A stretch of DNA of 64,000 nt. It comes from Bacillus spizizenii TU-B-10. GTDB taxonomy: Bacteria; Bacillota; Bacilli; Bacillales; Bacillaceae. The position numbers were made by a program, and so were the translations under genes. The stretch is taken from positions 2,894,857 through 2,958,856 of the forward strand of contig NC_016047.1 of assembly GCF_000227465.1 (NCBI RefSeq). Reading direction: 5' to 3'. The notes under the pieces are model-generated. The model was not told where the DNA came from. It did no database searches and was given only the letters and a program-made list of their open reading frames with translations. Positions 57,209-64,000 of the stretch are shown here, one piece after another; positions within the stretch are counted from its first letter, which is position 1, and every line of letters starts with the position of its first letter.

Positions 57209-58396
57209 TTATTTTGCTAAACGAACAACGTCGCGCGCAATCATGACTTCTTCATCAGTCGGAATGATCATGACTTTTACTGGAGAATGCGGATAGCTGA
57301 TGAAAGCTTCCTCGCCGCGCACATTATTAAGCGCAGGATCCCAGTATACACCCATGAATTCTAAGCCGCGAAGGACGCGCTCTCTTACTTCCACACTGTT
57401 TTCACCGATACCGGCAGTAAAGATGATCGCATCTACACCACTCATTCTTGCAGCGTAAGAACCGATGTATTTGTGGATTCTGCTCGCGAAGACTTCAAGG
57501 GCAGTTTCCGCGCGCTCATTTCCTTCTTTCGTTGCTTCAACGATGTCACGAAGATCGCTTGAGAAACCGGAGATGCCGAGCAGTCCGCTTTTTTTGTTTA
57601 ATGTATTCAGTACTTCGTCAGCCGTTTGGCCTGTTTTCTCCATGATGTATGGGATCAGGGCAGGGTCGATGTTTCCAGAACGTGTACCCATTGCAACACC
57701 GGCAAGCGGCGTAAAGCCCATAGATGTATCAATTGATTTGCCGCCTTCAACAGCCGCAATACTTGCGCCGTTTCCGAGGTGGCAGGAAATCAGGCGTAAG
57801 TCTTTTAACGGGCGGCCGAGAAGCTCTGCCGCGCGCTCAGTCACATATTTATGTGAAGTGCCGTGGAAGCCGTATTTACGGATGCCGAACTTTTCATAGT
57901 ATTCATACGGCAGGCTGTATAGGTAAGACTGCTCAGGCATTGTTTGGTGGAATGCCGTATCAAAAACAGCAACCGCAGGAACATTTGGAAGCACTTCTTT
58001 GAACGCTTTAATTCCAACGATATTTGCCGGGTTGTGAAGCGGTGCCAATTCAGAAATATCCTCAATTTCCTTAATGGTTTCATCCGTTAATAAAACAGAA
58101 TCGCTGAATTTTTCTCCGCCATGCACGACGCGGTGGCCGATTCCGTCAATTTCATTCAAATCTTTAATAATGCCGAATTCCGTTAACTTGTTCAGCAGCA
58201 TTTTAACAGCTACCGCGTGATCCGGAATATCAGTTACTTCTGTATTTTTTTCGCCGTTTACAGAAATCGTGAATACGCTGTCGGCGATACCAATTCGTTC
58301 AACTAAACCCTTCGTTAAAACGGTTTCTGAAGGCATTTCGAAAAGCTGAAATTTCAAAGACGAGCTTCCTGCGTTAATTGCAATAATTTTGGACAT
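57209..58396 (-). CDS. ackA: Acetate kinase
   Basis: 395-residue enzyme of overflow metabolism, turning acetyl-phosphate and ADP into acetate and ATP. Phosphate-site [19 protein letters not shown], catalytic [10 protein letters not shown] near 148 and [11 protein letters not shown] near 175 are intact. Start ATG 58396 follows AAAGGAG; an in-frame ATG 38 codons earlier lacks a start signal. Two CcpA-type sites lie upstream, fitting activation by CcpA (and CodY) in excess carbon. Confidence 0.97.
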   Translation of the reverse strand: MSKIIAINAGSSSLKFQLFEMPSETVLTKGLVERIGIADSVFTISVNGEKNTEVTDIPDHAVAVKMLLNKLTEFGIIKDLNEIDGIGHRVVHGGEKFSDSVLLTDETIKEIEDISELAPLHNPANIVGIKAFKEVLPNVPAVAVFDTAFHQTMPEQSYLYSLPYEYYEKFGIRKYGFHGTSHKYVTERAAELLGRPLKDLRLISCHLGNGASIAAVEGGKSIDTSMGFTPLAGVAMGTRSGNIDPALIPYIMEKTGQTADEVLNTLNKKSGLLGISGFSSDLRDIVEATKEGNERAETALEVFASRIHKYIGSYAARMSGVDAIIFTAGIGENSVEVRERVLRGLEFMGVYWDPALNNVRGEEAFISYPHSPVKVMIIPTDEEVMIARDVVRLAK

Positions 58397-58499
58397 GATT
58401 GACGCTCCTTTATACTCTGTATCAACAACTTCATTTTTCGTACTTTTTTCCCGGTGAATATCATCATCTTCCCCGAAAAATATCTGACTTTTCCATTTA

Positions 58500-58528
58500 A
58501 ACATTGTCATGTCGGCATTTCAAGTCAA
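58500..58528 (-). promoter_or_regulatory. Likely sigma-A promoter of ackA
   Basis: Minus strand TTGACT (58523-58528), 17 bases, AATGTT (58500-58505). The weak -10 box fits a promoter that needs activation. Confidence 0.65.
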
Positions 58529-58537
58529 CTTGTGTAT

Positions 58538-58551
58538 TGATAACGCTTACA
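58538..58551 (-). promoter_or_regulatory. CcpA activation site (cre) of ackA
   Basis: TGTAAGCGTTATCA on the minus strand, an exact cre consensus, is centred upstream of the -35 box as required for CcpA activation of ackA. A second element (TGTAAGCGTTCGTCA, 58598-58612) lies 60 bases further upstream. The 346-base gap ackA-ytxK holds these, the promoter and the ytxK terminator. Confidence 0.88.
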
Positions 58552-58683
58552 ATAAGAAGTCGTTATTTTCAGACATATCACCTATAGATTTCGTGTTGAC
58601 GAACGCTTACATGTTGCGGTTTTTCTTTCTGTATTTTGTGTTTCAAAGCTGGATTCAATTCGCCGGCCTTGTCTTCAAGTGCA

Positions 58684-58732
58684 CAAATAAAAACAGCTTA
58701 AGCATCCATCGTATGACGGCTGCCTAAGCTGC
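58684..58732 (-). terminator. Terminator of ytxK
   Basis: Minus-strand hairpin CAGCTTAGGCAGCC..GGATGCTTAAGCTG, followed by TTTTTATTTG. Confidence 0.8.
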
Positions 58733-58742
58733 TATTCGACAC

Positions 58743-59729
58743 CTATTTTTCTTTTCTAAACCACTCATCGAATTGAGCCATCATATCAAGCATTGCCTTC
58801 TGATTGGAGAAAGACGGAAGATTCGCAAGCAGAATTTTACTCGGCGCTTTCGTCTCCTCTCCTTTTTTCTGAAGCACAAGAATGCTTTTGGCATGAGCCT
58901 CATCTTTAAAAATGGATTTTGGCAGCTGCAAAAGCGCGTTGATATGAACCTTATCTTTGAAAAACTGTTTCAGCTTGTCGCTTTGGGAGCTCTCAAATAA
59001 ATGATTCGGGATCATAAAAAATAAGTAGCCACCCGGTTTGGTATGTTTGACGCTCTGTTCAATAAACAGATGATGCGCGAAGGAATGGCCTTCGTCCGCT
59101 TTGAGCTCAAACGCTTCTGCTCCTTCGTCATTCGGATAATAGCCGACGGGCAGATCGCATATGACAGTGTCAACAGGATCGATAAACAGCGGCTCAAGGC
59201 TGTCCTGATGGAAAAGCTCAAGCTCTTTTTTCAGAAGGTTCGCTTGGGCATACGCGATCTTCAACAGCACATCATCAATTTCAATGCCATAGCTATTTGC
59301 CGTTTTTTCAGACAGCTGGTTCAGCACGGTGAACAGAAGGTTTCCCGTTCCGACAGCCGGATCAAGAACCGTCAGTTCCTTTTGGTCCGCCATAAACTTA
59401 TTCACCAAATAACTGATGAAAAGCCCGATCGTGTCCGGCGTCATTTGTCTGTTCGGATGGGAGACATCTTTCAGGCCTTTCAGGACGGCAAGCTGAAAAG
59501 CTTTGCGCACCCACTCGTGCTCATACGTGCCGAATTCCGCTTTTTCAAGCAGAGCCTGAAGCTGTTTGACTTTCTCATCAGGCAGTTTCAACTGATCCGT
59601 TTTTTCAAGAAAATACATTTCTCCCGCTTCAGCCAGCGCTTCTATATATGAAATTTGCAATTCATTCTTTATTATTATCGCGGCTTCGTTTAACAGCTCG
59701 TAAACCGCACCTACATGGTCTTTTTGCAT
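58743..59729 (-). CDS. ytxK: Class I SAM-dependent N6-adenine-type DNA methyltransferase YtxK
   Basis: 328-residue methyltransferase-like protein. AdoMet site DPAVGTGNLLF near 122-132 and the catalytic-type motif CDLPVGYYPN near 190, where classical N6-adenine enzymes have (D/N)PPY, so the altered sequence suggests a different or lost activity. No restriction or specificity gene lies nearby; it belongs to an old chromosomal family next to ackA. Complete. Confidence 0.85.
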   Translation of the reverse strand: MQKDHVGAVYELLNEAAIIIKNELQISYIEALAEAGEMYFLEKTDQLKLPDEKVKQLQALLEKAEFGTYEHEWVRKAFQLAVLKGLKDVSHPNRQMTPDTIGLFISYLVNKFMADQKELTVLDPAVGTGNLLFTVLNQLSEKTANSYGIEIDDVLLKIAYAQANLLKKELELFHQDSLEPLFIDPVDTVICDLPVGYYPNDEGAEAFELKADEGHSFAHHLFIEQSVKHTKPGGYLFFMIPNHLFESSQSDKLKQFFKDKVHINALLQLPKSIFKDEAHAKSILVLQKKGEETKAPSKILLANLPSFSNQKAMLDMMAQFDEWFRKEK

Positions 59730-59747
59730 ATATGTTCCTCCTTGCCA

Positions 59748-59783
59748 TGAAAAAAGCTCCGGCGGCAGCCTGGAGCTTTTTTC
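59748..59783 (-). terminator. Terminator of tpx
   Basis: Minus-strand hairpin AAAAAGCTCCAGGC..GCCGGAGCTTTTTT between tpx and ytxK. Confidence 0.85.
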
Positions 59784-59788
59784 CGTGC

Positions 59789-60292
59789 TTACTTCACTAA
59801 TGCCTTGGCAGCCTCAATTGGCTTTTCATAGTTCGGGTGGTTTGTTGCTTCGCTTACATATTCAGCGTAAACGACTTTTCCGTTCTCATCAAGGACGAAT
59901 ACGGAACGTGCAAGCAGACGAAGTTCTTTAATATACACACCGAATGCTTCGCCAAATGACATATCTCTGTGGTCAGACAGTGTTTCCACTTTGTCAATTC
60001 CGTTAGCACCGCACCAGCGCGCTTGTGCAAATGGAAGGTCTGCACTGATTGTATAGACGTTAACATCTCCAAGCTTTGCAGCTTCTTCGTTAAAACGGCG
60101 TGTTTGCGCATCACAAACACCTGTATCAATTGAAGGGATAACAGAAATAATCGTTACCTTTCCTTTCATATCAGCTAACGATTTTTCTTCAAGGCTGTTA
60201 GTCAGCACTGTGAAATCAGGAGCTTGATCTCCTACTTTCACTTCTTGTCCGACGAGTGTAACCGGACCGCCTTTAAATGTAATTTCAGCCAT
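59789..60292 (-). CDS. tpx: Thiol peroxidase Tpx
   Basis: 167-residue atypical 2-Cys peroxiredoxin that reduces peroxides with thioredoxin. Cys60 (peroxidatic, [10 protein letters not shown]) and Cys94 (resolving, ARWCGANG) are at the standard positions. Start ATG 60292 follows GGGAGGAATTATA. Monocistronic with its own terminator. Confidence 0.96.
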   Translation of the reverse strand: MAEITFKGGPVTLVGQEVKVGDQAPDFTVLTNSLEEKSLADMKGKVTIISVIPSIDTGVCDAQTRRFNEEAAKLGDVNVYTISADLPFAQARWCGANGIDKVETLSDHRDMSFGEAFGVYIKELRLLARSVFVLDENGKVVYAEYVSEATNHPNYEKPIEAAKALVK

Positions 60293-60361
60293 TATAATTC
60301 CTCCCTTTTGTATGTATGACTCTATCATAGTAAAGTTTCCTGTAAACTGCAAAGTATATGC

Positions 60362-60398
60362 CAAAAAAAAGTTAACTGCGGCGGCCGCAGTTAACCTT
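60362..60398 (-). terminator. Terminator of ytfIJ
   Basis: Minus-strand hairpin GGTTAACTGCGGC..GCCGCAGTTAAC followed by TTTTTTTTGG, after ytfJ. Confidence 0.85.
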
Positions 60399-60400
60399 CT

Positions 60401-60862
60401 TTAATAATTCATATTGTTCATTTGGTTTTGATTTTGGCCTTGGCCCTGACCTTGGTTCTTGTTATTTTTCTTGAACATTTGCTGGATGCGTTCAAGGGTT
60501 TGAGGGGCTGCGTCTAAAATTTTCTCAATCAAATGGGTATTTTCATCTAAATGAAGCATTCTGATTCCTGTCGATCCGACAATTAAAAACGCGATCGGCG
60601 TAATGGACACACCGCCCCCGCTTCCGCCTCCGAAAGGAAGTTTTTGTTCTCTTGTCTCATCGTCTTCCGATTTCTTTTCTGCCGGCTTTCCGCCAAACTC
60701 GCTTCCGCCTGCGGCGAATCCGAATCCAACTTTAGAAACGGTTAAAATCACGCTTCCATCCGGCGTTTCAACCGGATCTCCAATAATGGTGTTAACATCA
60801 ATCATTTCCTTCAAGTTTTCCATTGCGGTTTTCATTAAACCTTGGATGGGATGGTCTGCCAT
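60401..60862 (-). CDS. ytfJ: GerW-family sporulation protein YtfJ
   Basis: 153-residue protein of the YtfJ/GerW family, which in B. subtilis affects spore germination. A short N-terminal part is followed by the conserved VGFGFAAGGSEFGG, a glycine-rich GGGSGGGVSITPIAFLIVG and a Gln/Asn/Gly tail (GQGQGQNQNQMNNMNY). Start ATG 60862 follows AAGGAGG. It is the second gene after ytfI (13-base gap). Confidence 0.88.
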   Translation of the reverse strand: MADHPIQGLMKTAMENLKEMIDVNTIIGDPVETPDGSVILTVSKVGFGFAAGGSEFGGKPAEKKSEDDETREQKLPFGGGSGGGVSITPIAFLIVGSTGIRMLHLDENTHLIEKILDAAPQTLERIQQMFKKNNKNQGQGQGQNQNQMNNMNY

Positions 60863-60875
60863 ATACGCTTCCTCC

Positions 60876-61556
60876 TTAAACTGATGAATCATTCTTTGAA
60901 GTCATTCGGGACGACGGATTCTTCTTTAATACGGATAGCTCCCGTCCGTATTTGACGAATTTGAAAGCTGCAAGCATAGCATGTCCAAAGCGAAAAAAGA
61001 ATATACACTGAAGATGGGTCTTGGAGACAGGGACTTGAAACGATGGAATCACTTCATAGACGGGTTTATTCACAAAGTCCAGATGGTCATACAGCATCGC
61101 AGCGATGCCGCCTTTCACACCCCATACAGCACCTGTTAACACACCTGTCACTGCCGCGTCGTGAATACCGACAACTGTGACCCATTCGAGTTTTGTGATA
61201 TGCAAATGCGCCAGAATAGAGGCGCTGGTTTTTCTTAAATTAGTAACTCGATGCACTAGCATTTCAATTTTATTAATGCTTTGCTGTACATCATCAAACG
61301 TAATTTTTTTCTTGCTGCTGCTTTTTTTTACTTTCGATGTTGATTTTTGTTTGATATCAACTGTTCCGTCCTCTTTATTCACCTTAATCGCCGGAATTGT
61401 TTTTTTGATCCGTATGAGGCCAAACAGCGTCGTAATATTCAAGGTCAGTTTGTCGTTATCATCGGCATGAAGAAACTCCATCGCGACATGGATTTTCATT
61501 CTGAAAAGCAGCACGATACCTATAAGAATAAGAATGGCTGTCAGCACATATACCAT
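60876..61556 (-). CDS. ytfI: DUF2953 membrane protein YtfI
   Basis: 226-residue protein with an N-terminal membrane segment (3-22, [17 protein letters not shown]), a mid-region with a lysine/serine-rich stretch ([11 protein letters not shown]), and a C-terminal hydrophobic part near residue 195. Members are linked to sporulation. Start ATG 61556 follows GAGGAAGTGA. Upstream gene of ytfJ; function unknown. Confidence 0.83.
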   Translation of the reverse strand: MVYVLTAILILIGIVLLFRMKIHVAMEFLHADDNDKLTLNITTLFGLIRIKKTIPAIKVNKEDGTVDIKQKSTSKVKKSSSKKKITFDDVQQSINKIEMLVHRVTNLRKTSASILAHLHITKLEWVTVVGIHDAAVTGVLTGAVWGVKGGIAAMLYDHLDFVNKPVYEVIPSFQVPVSKTHLQCIFFFRFGHAMLAAFKFVKYGRELSVLKKNPSSRMTSKNDSSV

Positions 61557-61592
61557 ATTCTTCACTTCCTCTAGGAGCATTATCGCCAATTC

Positions 61593-61630
61593 AGAAAAAA
61601 ATAAACCCGGACGAGGTCCGGGTTTATCGG
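61593..61630 (-). terminator. Terminator of sppA-yteJ
   Basis: Minus-strand hairpin ATAAACCCGGAC..GTCCGGGTTTAT followed by TTTTTTCTG, after yteJ. Confidence 0.88.
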
Positions 61631-62125
61631 TTATTTGCTGTATAGTTTTTCATGCACCACAGTTGTATCCGCAATATAATCATGAATCCCCTGCTTTGTG
61701 GGTGAAAAAGCAACGACGATATATAAAATCCAAATCTTATCAATATACCGTCCGACTACTTCACGAAAAATCACTGTGCTCCATGACAGTTTGCGATCCG
61801 GCTTCATAGAAACCACTTTGAGGCCGAACACCATCTTTCCAAGCGTCTGCCTAAAAAACTTTGTCATCAGCGCAAAATAGGCAAGATAAACAACAAGCGT
61901 AGTCACACTGTAGGCCGAGAAGGTAAACATGCCGGATGTTTTCGGCAGATCCAATACGGTAAAGAGGGGAGAAACAAGTAAATGGTTTAATCCCCATACA
62001 ACGAGCCAATCAAGCAGGAAAGCCCAGAAACGAACCCAAAAGCCAGCATAGGCGTGTGTCAGCCGCTCTGCTTCTTGCGGGCTTGTGATGTCATTGTGCT
62101 CTAACTCTTCATATGTCACATCCAT
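61631..62125 (-). CDS. yteJ: RDD-family membrane protein YteJ
   Basis: 164-residue protein with the RDD signature: [19 protein letters not shown] near residues 26-45 with the family Arg and Asp, and further conserved residues in [14 protein letters not shown]. Three hydrophobic segments. It lies 12 bases after sppA and shares its sigma-W promoter; in B. subtilis the protein regulates SppA and lantibiotic resistance. Confidence 0.9.
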   Translation of the reverse strand: MDVTYEELEHNDITSPQEAERLTHAYAGFWVRFWAFLLDWLVVWGLNHLLVSPLFTVLDLPKTSGMFTFSAYSVTTLVVYLAYFALMTKFFRQTLGKMVFGLKVVSMKPDRKLSWSTVIFREVVGRYIDKIWILYIVVAFSPTKQGIHDYIADTTVVHEKLYSK

Positions 62126-62137
62126 TATTGATCCCTC

Positions 62138-63145
62138 CTACTTCGCATAGAGATACATCATTCTCGGCGAACCGGATTGTGAAAGAATTTCTCTCATATT
62201 CAGAAAATCAATTTCACTCTTAAACATTTTGTTCGCGCCCATGGAAAACAGTGAGCCTAATCCGAAGCTTTCCTCGTAAGAAATGACAGAGGCGTTTTTC
62301 AAATCCTTATGATCCTTTTTCATCGCTGAAATGGTATCGTCATAAAAACCAAGCTCATCAACGAGATTCAGCTTTTTCGCCTGCCGTCCGTCATACACGC
62401 GTCCGTCCGCAATTTTCTTTACCTCTGCTTTCGACATGCCGCGGCCTTCTGAAATGACATCAACAAAGCCTTCATACGAATGATCAACCATGGATTGCAT
62501 GATGTTCTTTTCTTCTTTTGTCATCTCACGGGAAGGAGACATAATATCCTTATGGGCCCCGCTCTTAATTGTTTCAAAAGAAATGCCGAGCTTATCAGCA
62601 AGCTTTGAATAATTGACGCTTTCCATAATGACGCCGAGTGACCCAGTCAGGGTTTCCGGTGTCGCAAAAATCTTATCAGCCGCCGTTGAGATGTAATAGC
62701 CGCCGGATGCTGCCATCGATCCCATCGACACGTAAATCGGTTTTTTTGTTTCTTTCTTGATTTCTTCCAGCTTCTTATGTATTTCAGCACTTTCATATAC
62801 TCCGCCGCCCGGAGAATTCACCTTCAGAACGATGCCTTTAACCGCCTTGTCATCTTTTGCACGCTCAAGGTTTTTTAAGAACGTTCTGTGGTTATATCCG
62901 TCTGAACCGAGCAGACTGCTTGAATCCCCATTATCCTGAATGGTGCCGCTGACCTCCAATACGGCAATTTTACTTGAAAGACTGCCGTTTTCCAGCGTCT
63001 TTTCCTGAGATTCATCTGTCAGTGATGTGAGATCCGTTTGAGCGCCTTTGACGCTTTCAAAGAAACTCATTGAGATGCTGACGATGATGGACACGCCGAA
63101 AATCCCCAGGGCAATCACTAATGCAATCCATCTTTTTGCATTCAT
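62138..63145 (-). CDS. sppA: Signal peptide peptidase SppA
   Basis: 335-residue membrane serine protease that cleaves left-over signal peptides. One N-terminal membrane segment (7-28), then the S49 catalytic domain with nucleophile Ser147 ([10 protein letters not shown]) and general base Lys199 ([12 protein letters not shown]), the classical dyad; the C-terminal gate region follows. Start ATG 63145 follows AAGGAGG. A sigma-W promoter precedes it and yteJ follows, as in the known stress operon. Confidence 0.95.
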   Translation of the reverse strand: MNAKRWIALVIALGIFGVSIIVSISMSFFESVKGAQTDLTSLTDESQEKTLENGSLSSKIAVLEVSGTIQDNGDSSSLLGSDGYNHRTFLKNLERAKDDKAVKGIVLKVNSPGGGVYESAEIHKKLEEIKKETKKPIYVSMGSMAASGGYYISTAADKIFATPETLTGSLGVIMESVNYSKLADKLGISFETIKSGAHKDIMSPSREMTKEEKNIMQSMVDHSYEGFVDVISEGRGMSKAEVKKIADGRVYDGRQAKKLNLVDELGFYDDTISAMKKDHKDLKNASVISYEESFGLGSLFSMGANKMFKSEIDFLNMREILSQSGSPRMMYLYAK

Positions 63146-63180
63146 TTTTTTCTCCTCCTTTTTCCCAAACTCTCTCATTA

Positions 63181-63206
63181 TACGATTTAATAAGAAAAAT
63201 GTTTCA
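63181..63206 (-). promoter_or_regulatory. Sigma-W promoter of sppA-yteJ
   Basis: Minus strand TGAAAC (63201-63206), 16 bases, CGTA (63181-63184): exact sigma-W consensus, 36 bases before sppA. Confidence 0.9.
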
Positions 63207-63226
63207 TTTGATGAGAAAGCTCTGGC

Positions 63227-63256
63227 TTAACGGGCTGCCGGCAAACGTGGTACACT
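63227..63256 (+). promoter_or_regulatory. Possible promoter of the NAD kinase gene
   Basis: TTAACG (63227-63232), 18 bases, TACACT (63251-63256), about 75 bases upstream of the gene. Both boxes deviate from consensus, so the assignment is tentative. Confidence 0.4.
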
Positions 63257-63331
63257 TATGGCCAAAGGTATTTTATCACAAATACTGGATGGCAGAAAAA
63301 CTTAAATATGACAGCAAAGGGGAAATGGGAT

Positions 63332-64000
63332 ATGACCGATCAACGCCGTAATGTTTATTTTTTTCACAAACAGGACCAGGAAACAAACGAACAAGCTAAC
63401 TCTTTAACGCAATTGGCTGAAGAGCATGGATTTACAGTTGTGAATCAGCACTCAGACGCCAATATCATTGCTAGCATTGGCGGGGACGGCACATTTTTGC
63501 AGGCAGTCAGAAAGACGAATTTCCGTGACGACTGCTTGTACGTCGGCATTACCAAAAAGGGGAAAGCTCATTTATATTGCGACTTTCATAGTGATGAGCG
63601 TGAAAAAATGGTCGATGCGATGACGTTTGAACAAATTGAAGTCAGAAAATATCCGCTGATTGAAGTGACAGTGGATAACGCCAGTCCTTTTCATTGCCTA
63701 AACGAGGTTTCCATCCGTTCAAGCATCATTAAAACCTTTGTGATGGACGTGCTGATTGATGATCTGCACTTTGAAACGTTTAGAGGTGACGGGATGATTA
63801 TCTCAACGCCTACAGGCAGCACCGCATATAACAAGTCTGTTGCAGGAGCGGTTGTTGATCCGCTGCTCCCATGCATGCAGGTATCTGAGCTTGCTTCTCT
63901 TAACAATAACACCTACCGGACACTTGGCTCGCCATTTGTCCTCAGCTCTGACCGAAAGCTGACCCTTCGTGTGGTACAAGACGGCAATGAGCACCCAATC
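63332..64000 (+). CDS. ytdI: NAD kinase, ytdI paralogue (3' end outside window)
   Basis: First 223 codons of an ATP-NAD kinase (PpnKB/NadK2), which makes NADP from NAD; the family protein has about 267 residues, so roughly 44 are missing. The conserved GGDG lies in IASIGGDGTFLQAV near residue 47, the NE motif in LNEVSIRSS near 120, and the catalytic/NAD-site motif in TPTGSTAYNKS near 158. Start ATG follows AAAGGGG and is divergent from sppA. Confidence 0.93.
   Translation, partial: MTDQRRNVYFFHKQDQETNEQANSLTQLAEEHGFTVVNQHSDANIIASIGGDGTFLQAVRKTNFRDDCLYVGITKKGKAHLYCDFHSDEREKMVDAMTFEQIEVRKYPLIEVTVDNASPFHCLNEVSIRSSIIKTFVMDVLIDDLHFETFRGDGMIISTPTGSTAYNKSVAGAVVDPLLPCMQVSELASLNNNTYRTLGSPFVLSSDRKLTLRVVQDGNEHPI

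Overview
The window is a chromosomal stretch of a Bacillus subtilis-group bacterium. Gene order and protein sequences follow the araB to ytdI part of the B. subtilis 168 map almost gene for gene, as far as I remember that map. AbnA, YsdB and other proteins carry scattered differences from the 168 versions I recall, so this looks like a sibling species or a distant strain rather than 168. I see no rRNA or tRNA gene, intact insertion sequence, prophage or CRISPR array.

Layout. 1-3300: arabinose use (araB cut by the window edge, araA, the secreted arabinanase abnA) with AraR-like operators, a consensus sigma-A promoter and a CcpA site. 3300-7750: M42 aminopeptidase ysdC, sigma-W gene ysdB, ysdA, the infC-rpmI-rplT translation operon with an L20-type leader and a non-ATG infC start, a broken alpha/beta-hydrolase gene and lipoprotein yscB. 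7750-12500: pyruvate carrier pftAB with its two-component system lytST, and HAD phosphatase ysaA. 12500-19450: thrS with a T-box leader, ytxC, ytxB and the replication-restart set nrdR-dnaB-dnaI. 19600-24200: gapB-speD, then ytcD divergent from ytbD-ytbE. 24200-31800: coaE, ytaF, mutM, polA and phoPR. 32000-47900: central metabolism (citZ-icd-mdh, pfkA-pyk, accDA, ytsJ) and DNA polymerase dnaE, with small membrane-protein genes ytwI, ytvI and fxsA between them. 48000-53800: sporulation genes ytrH-ytrI, nanoRNase nrnA, CBS/DRTGG protein ytoI, ytkL, ytkK and small genes. 53850-64000: argGH, moaB, ackA, ytxK, tpx, ytfJ-ytfI, yteJ, the sigma-W gene sppA, and an NAD kinase gene cut by the right edge.

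Many genes here handle carbon flow around pyruvate and the TCA cycle: pyruvate kinase and phosphofructokinase, gluconeogenic gapB, citrate synthase to malate dehydrogenase, malic enzyme, acetate kinase, pyruvate transport and acetyl-CoA carboxylase. Control sites readable in the DNA fit this: CcpA sites at araA, citZ and ackA and CcpN sites at gapB. Most genes lie on the minus strand. The exceptions are ysdB, yscB, ysaA, ytbDE, ytvI, ytrHI-ytzJ, ytpI and the last gene.

No undescribed multi-gene system is evident. The points most worth a second look are a speD leader able to mask its own ribosome-binding site, the apparent absence of the large sulfur operon that 168 carries between ytoI and ytkL, the internally deleted hydrolase gene upstream of infC, tandem palindromes in the ytcD-ytbD divergent promoter, and a 64-base hairpin between accD and ytsJ.
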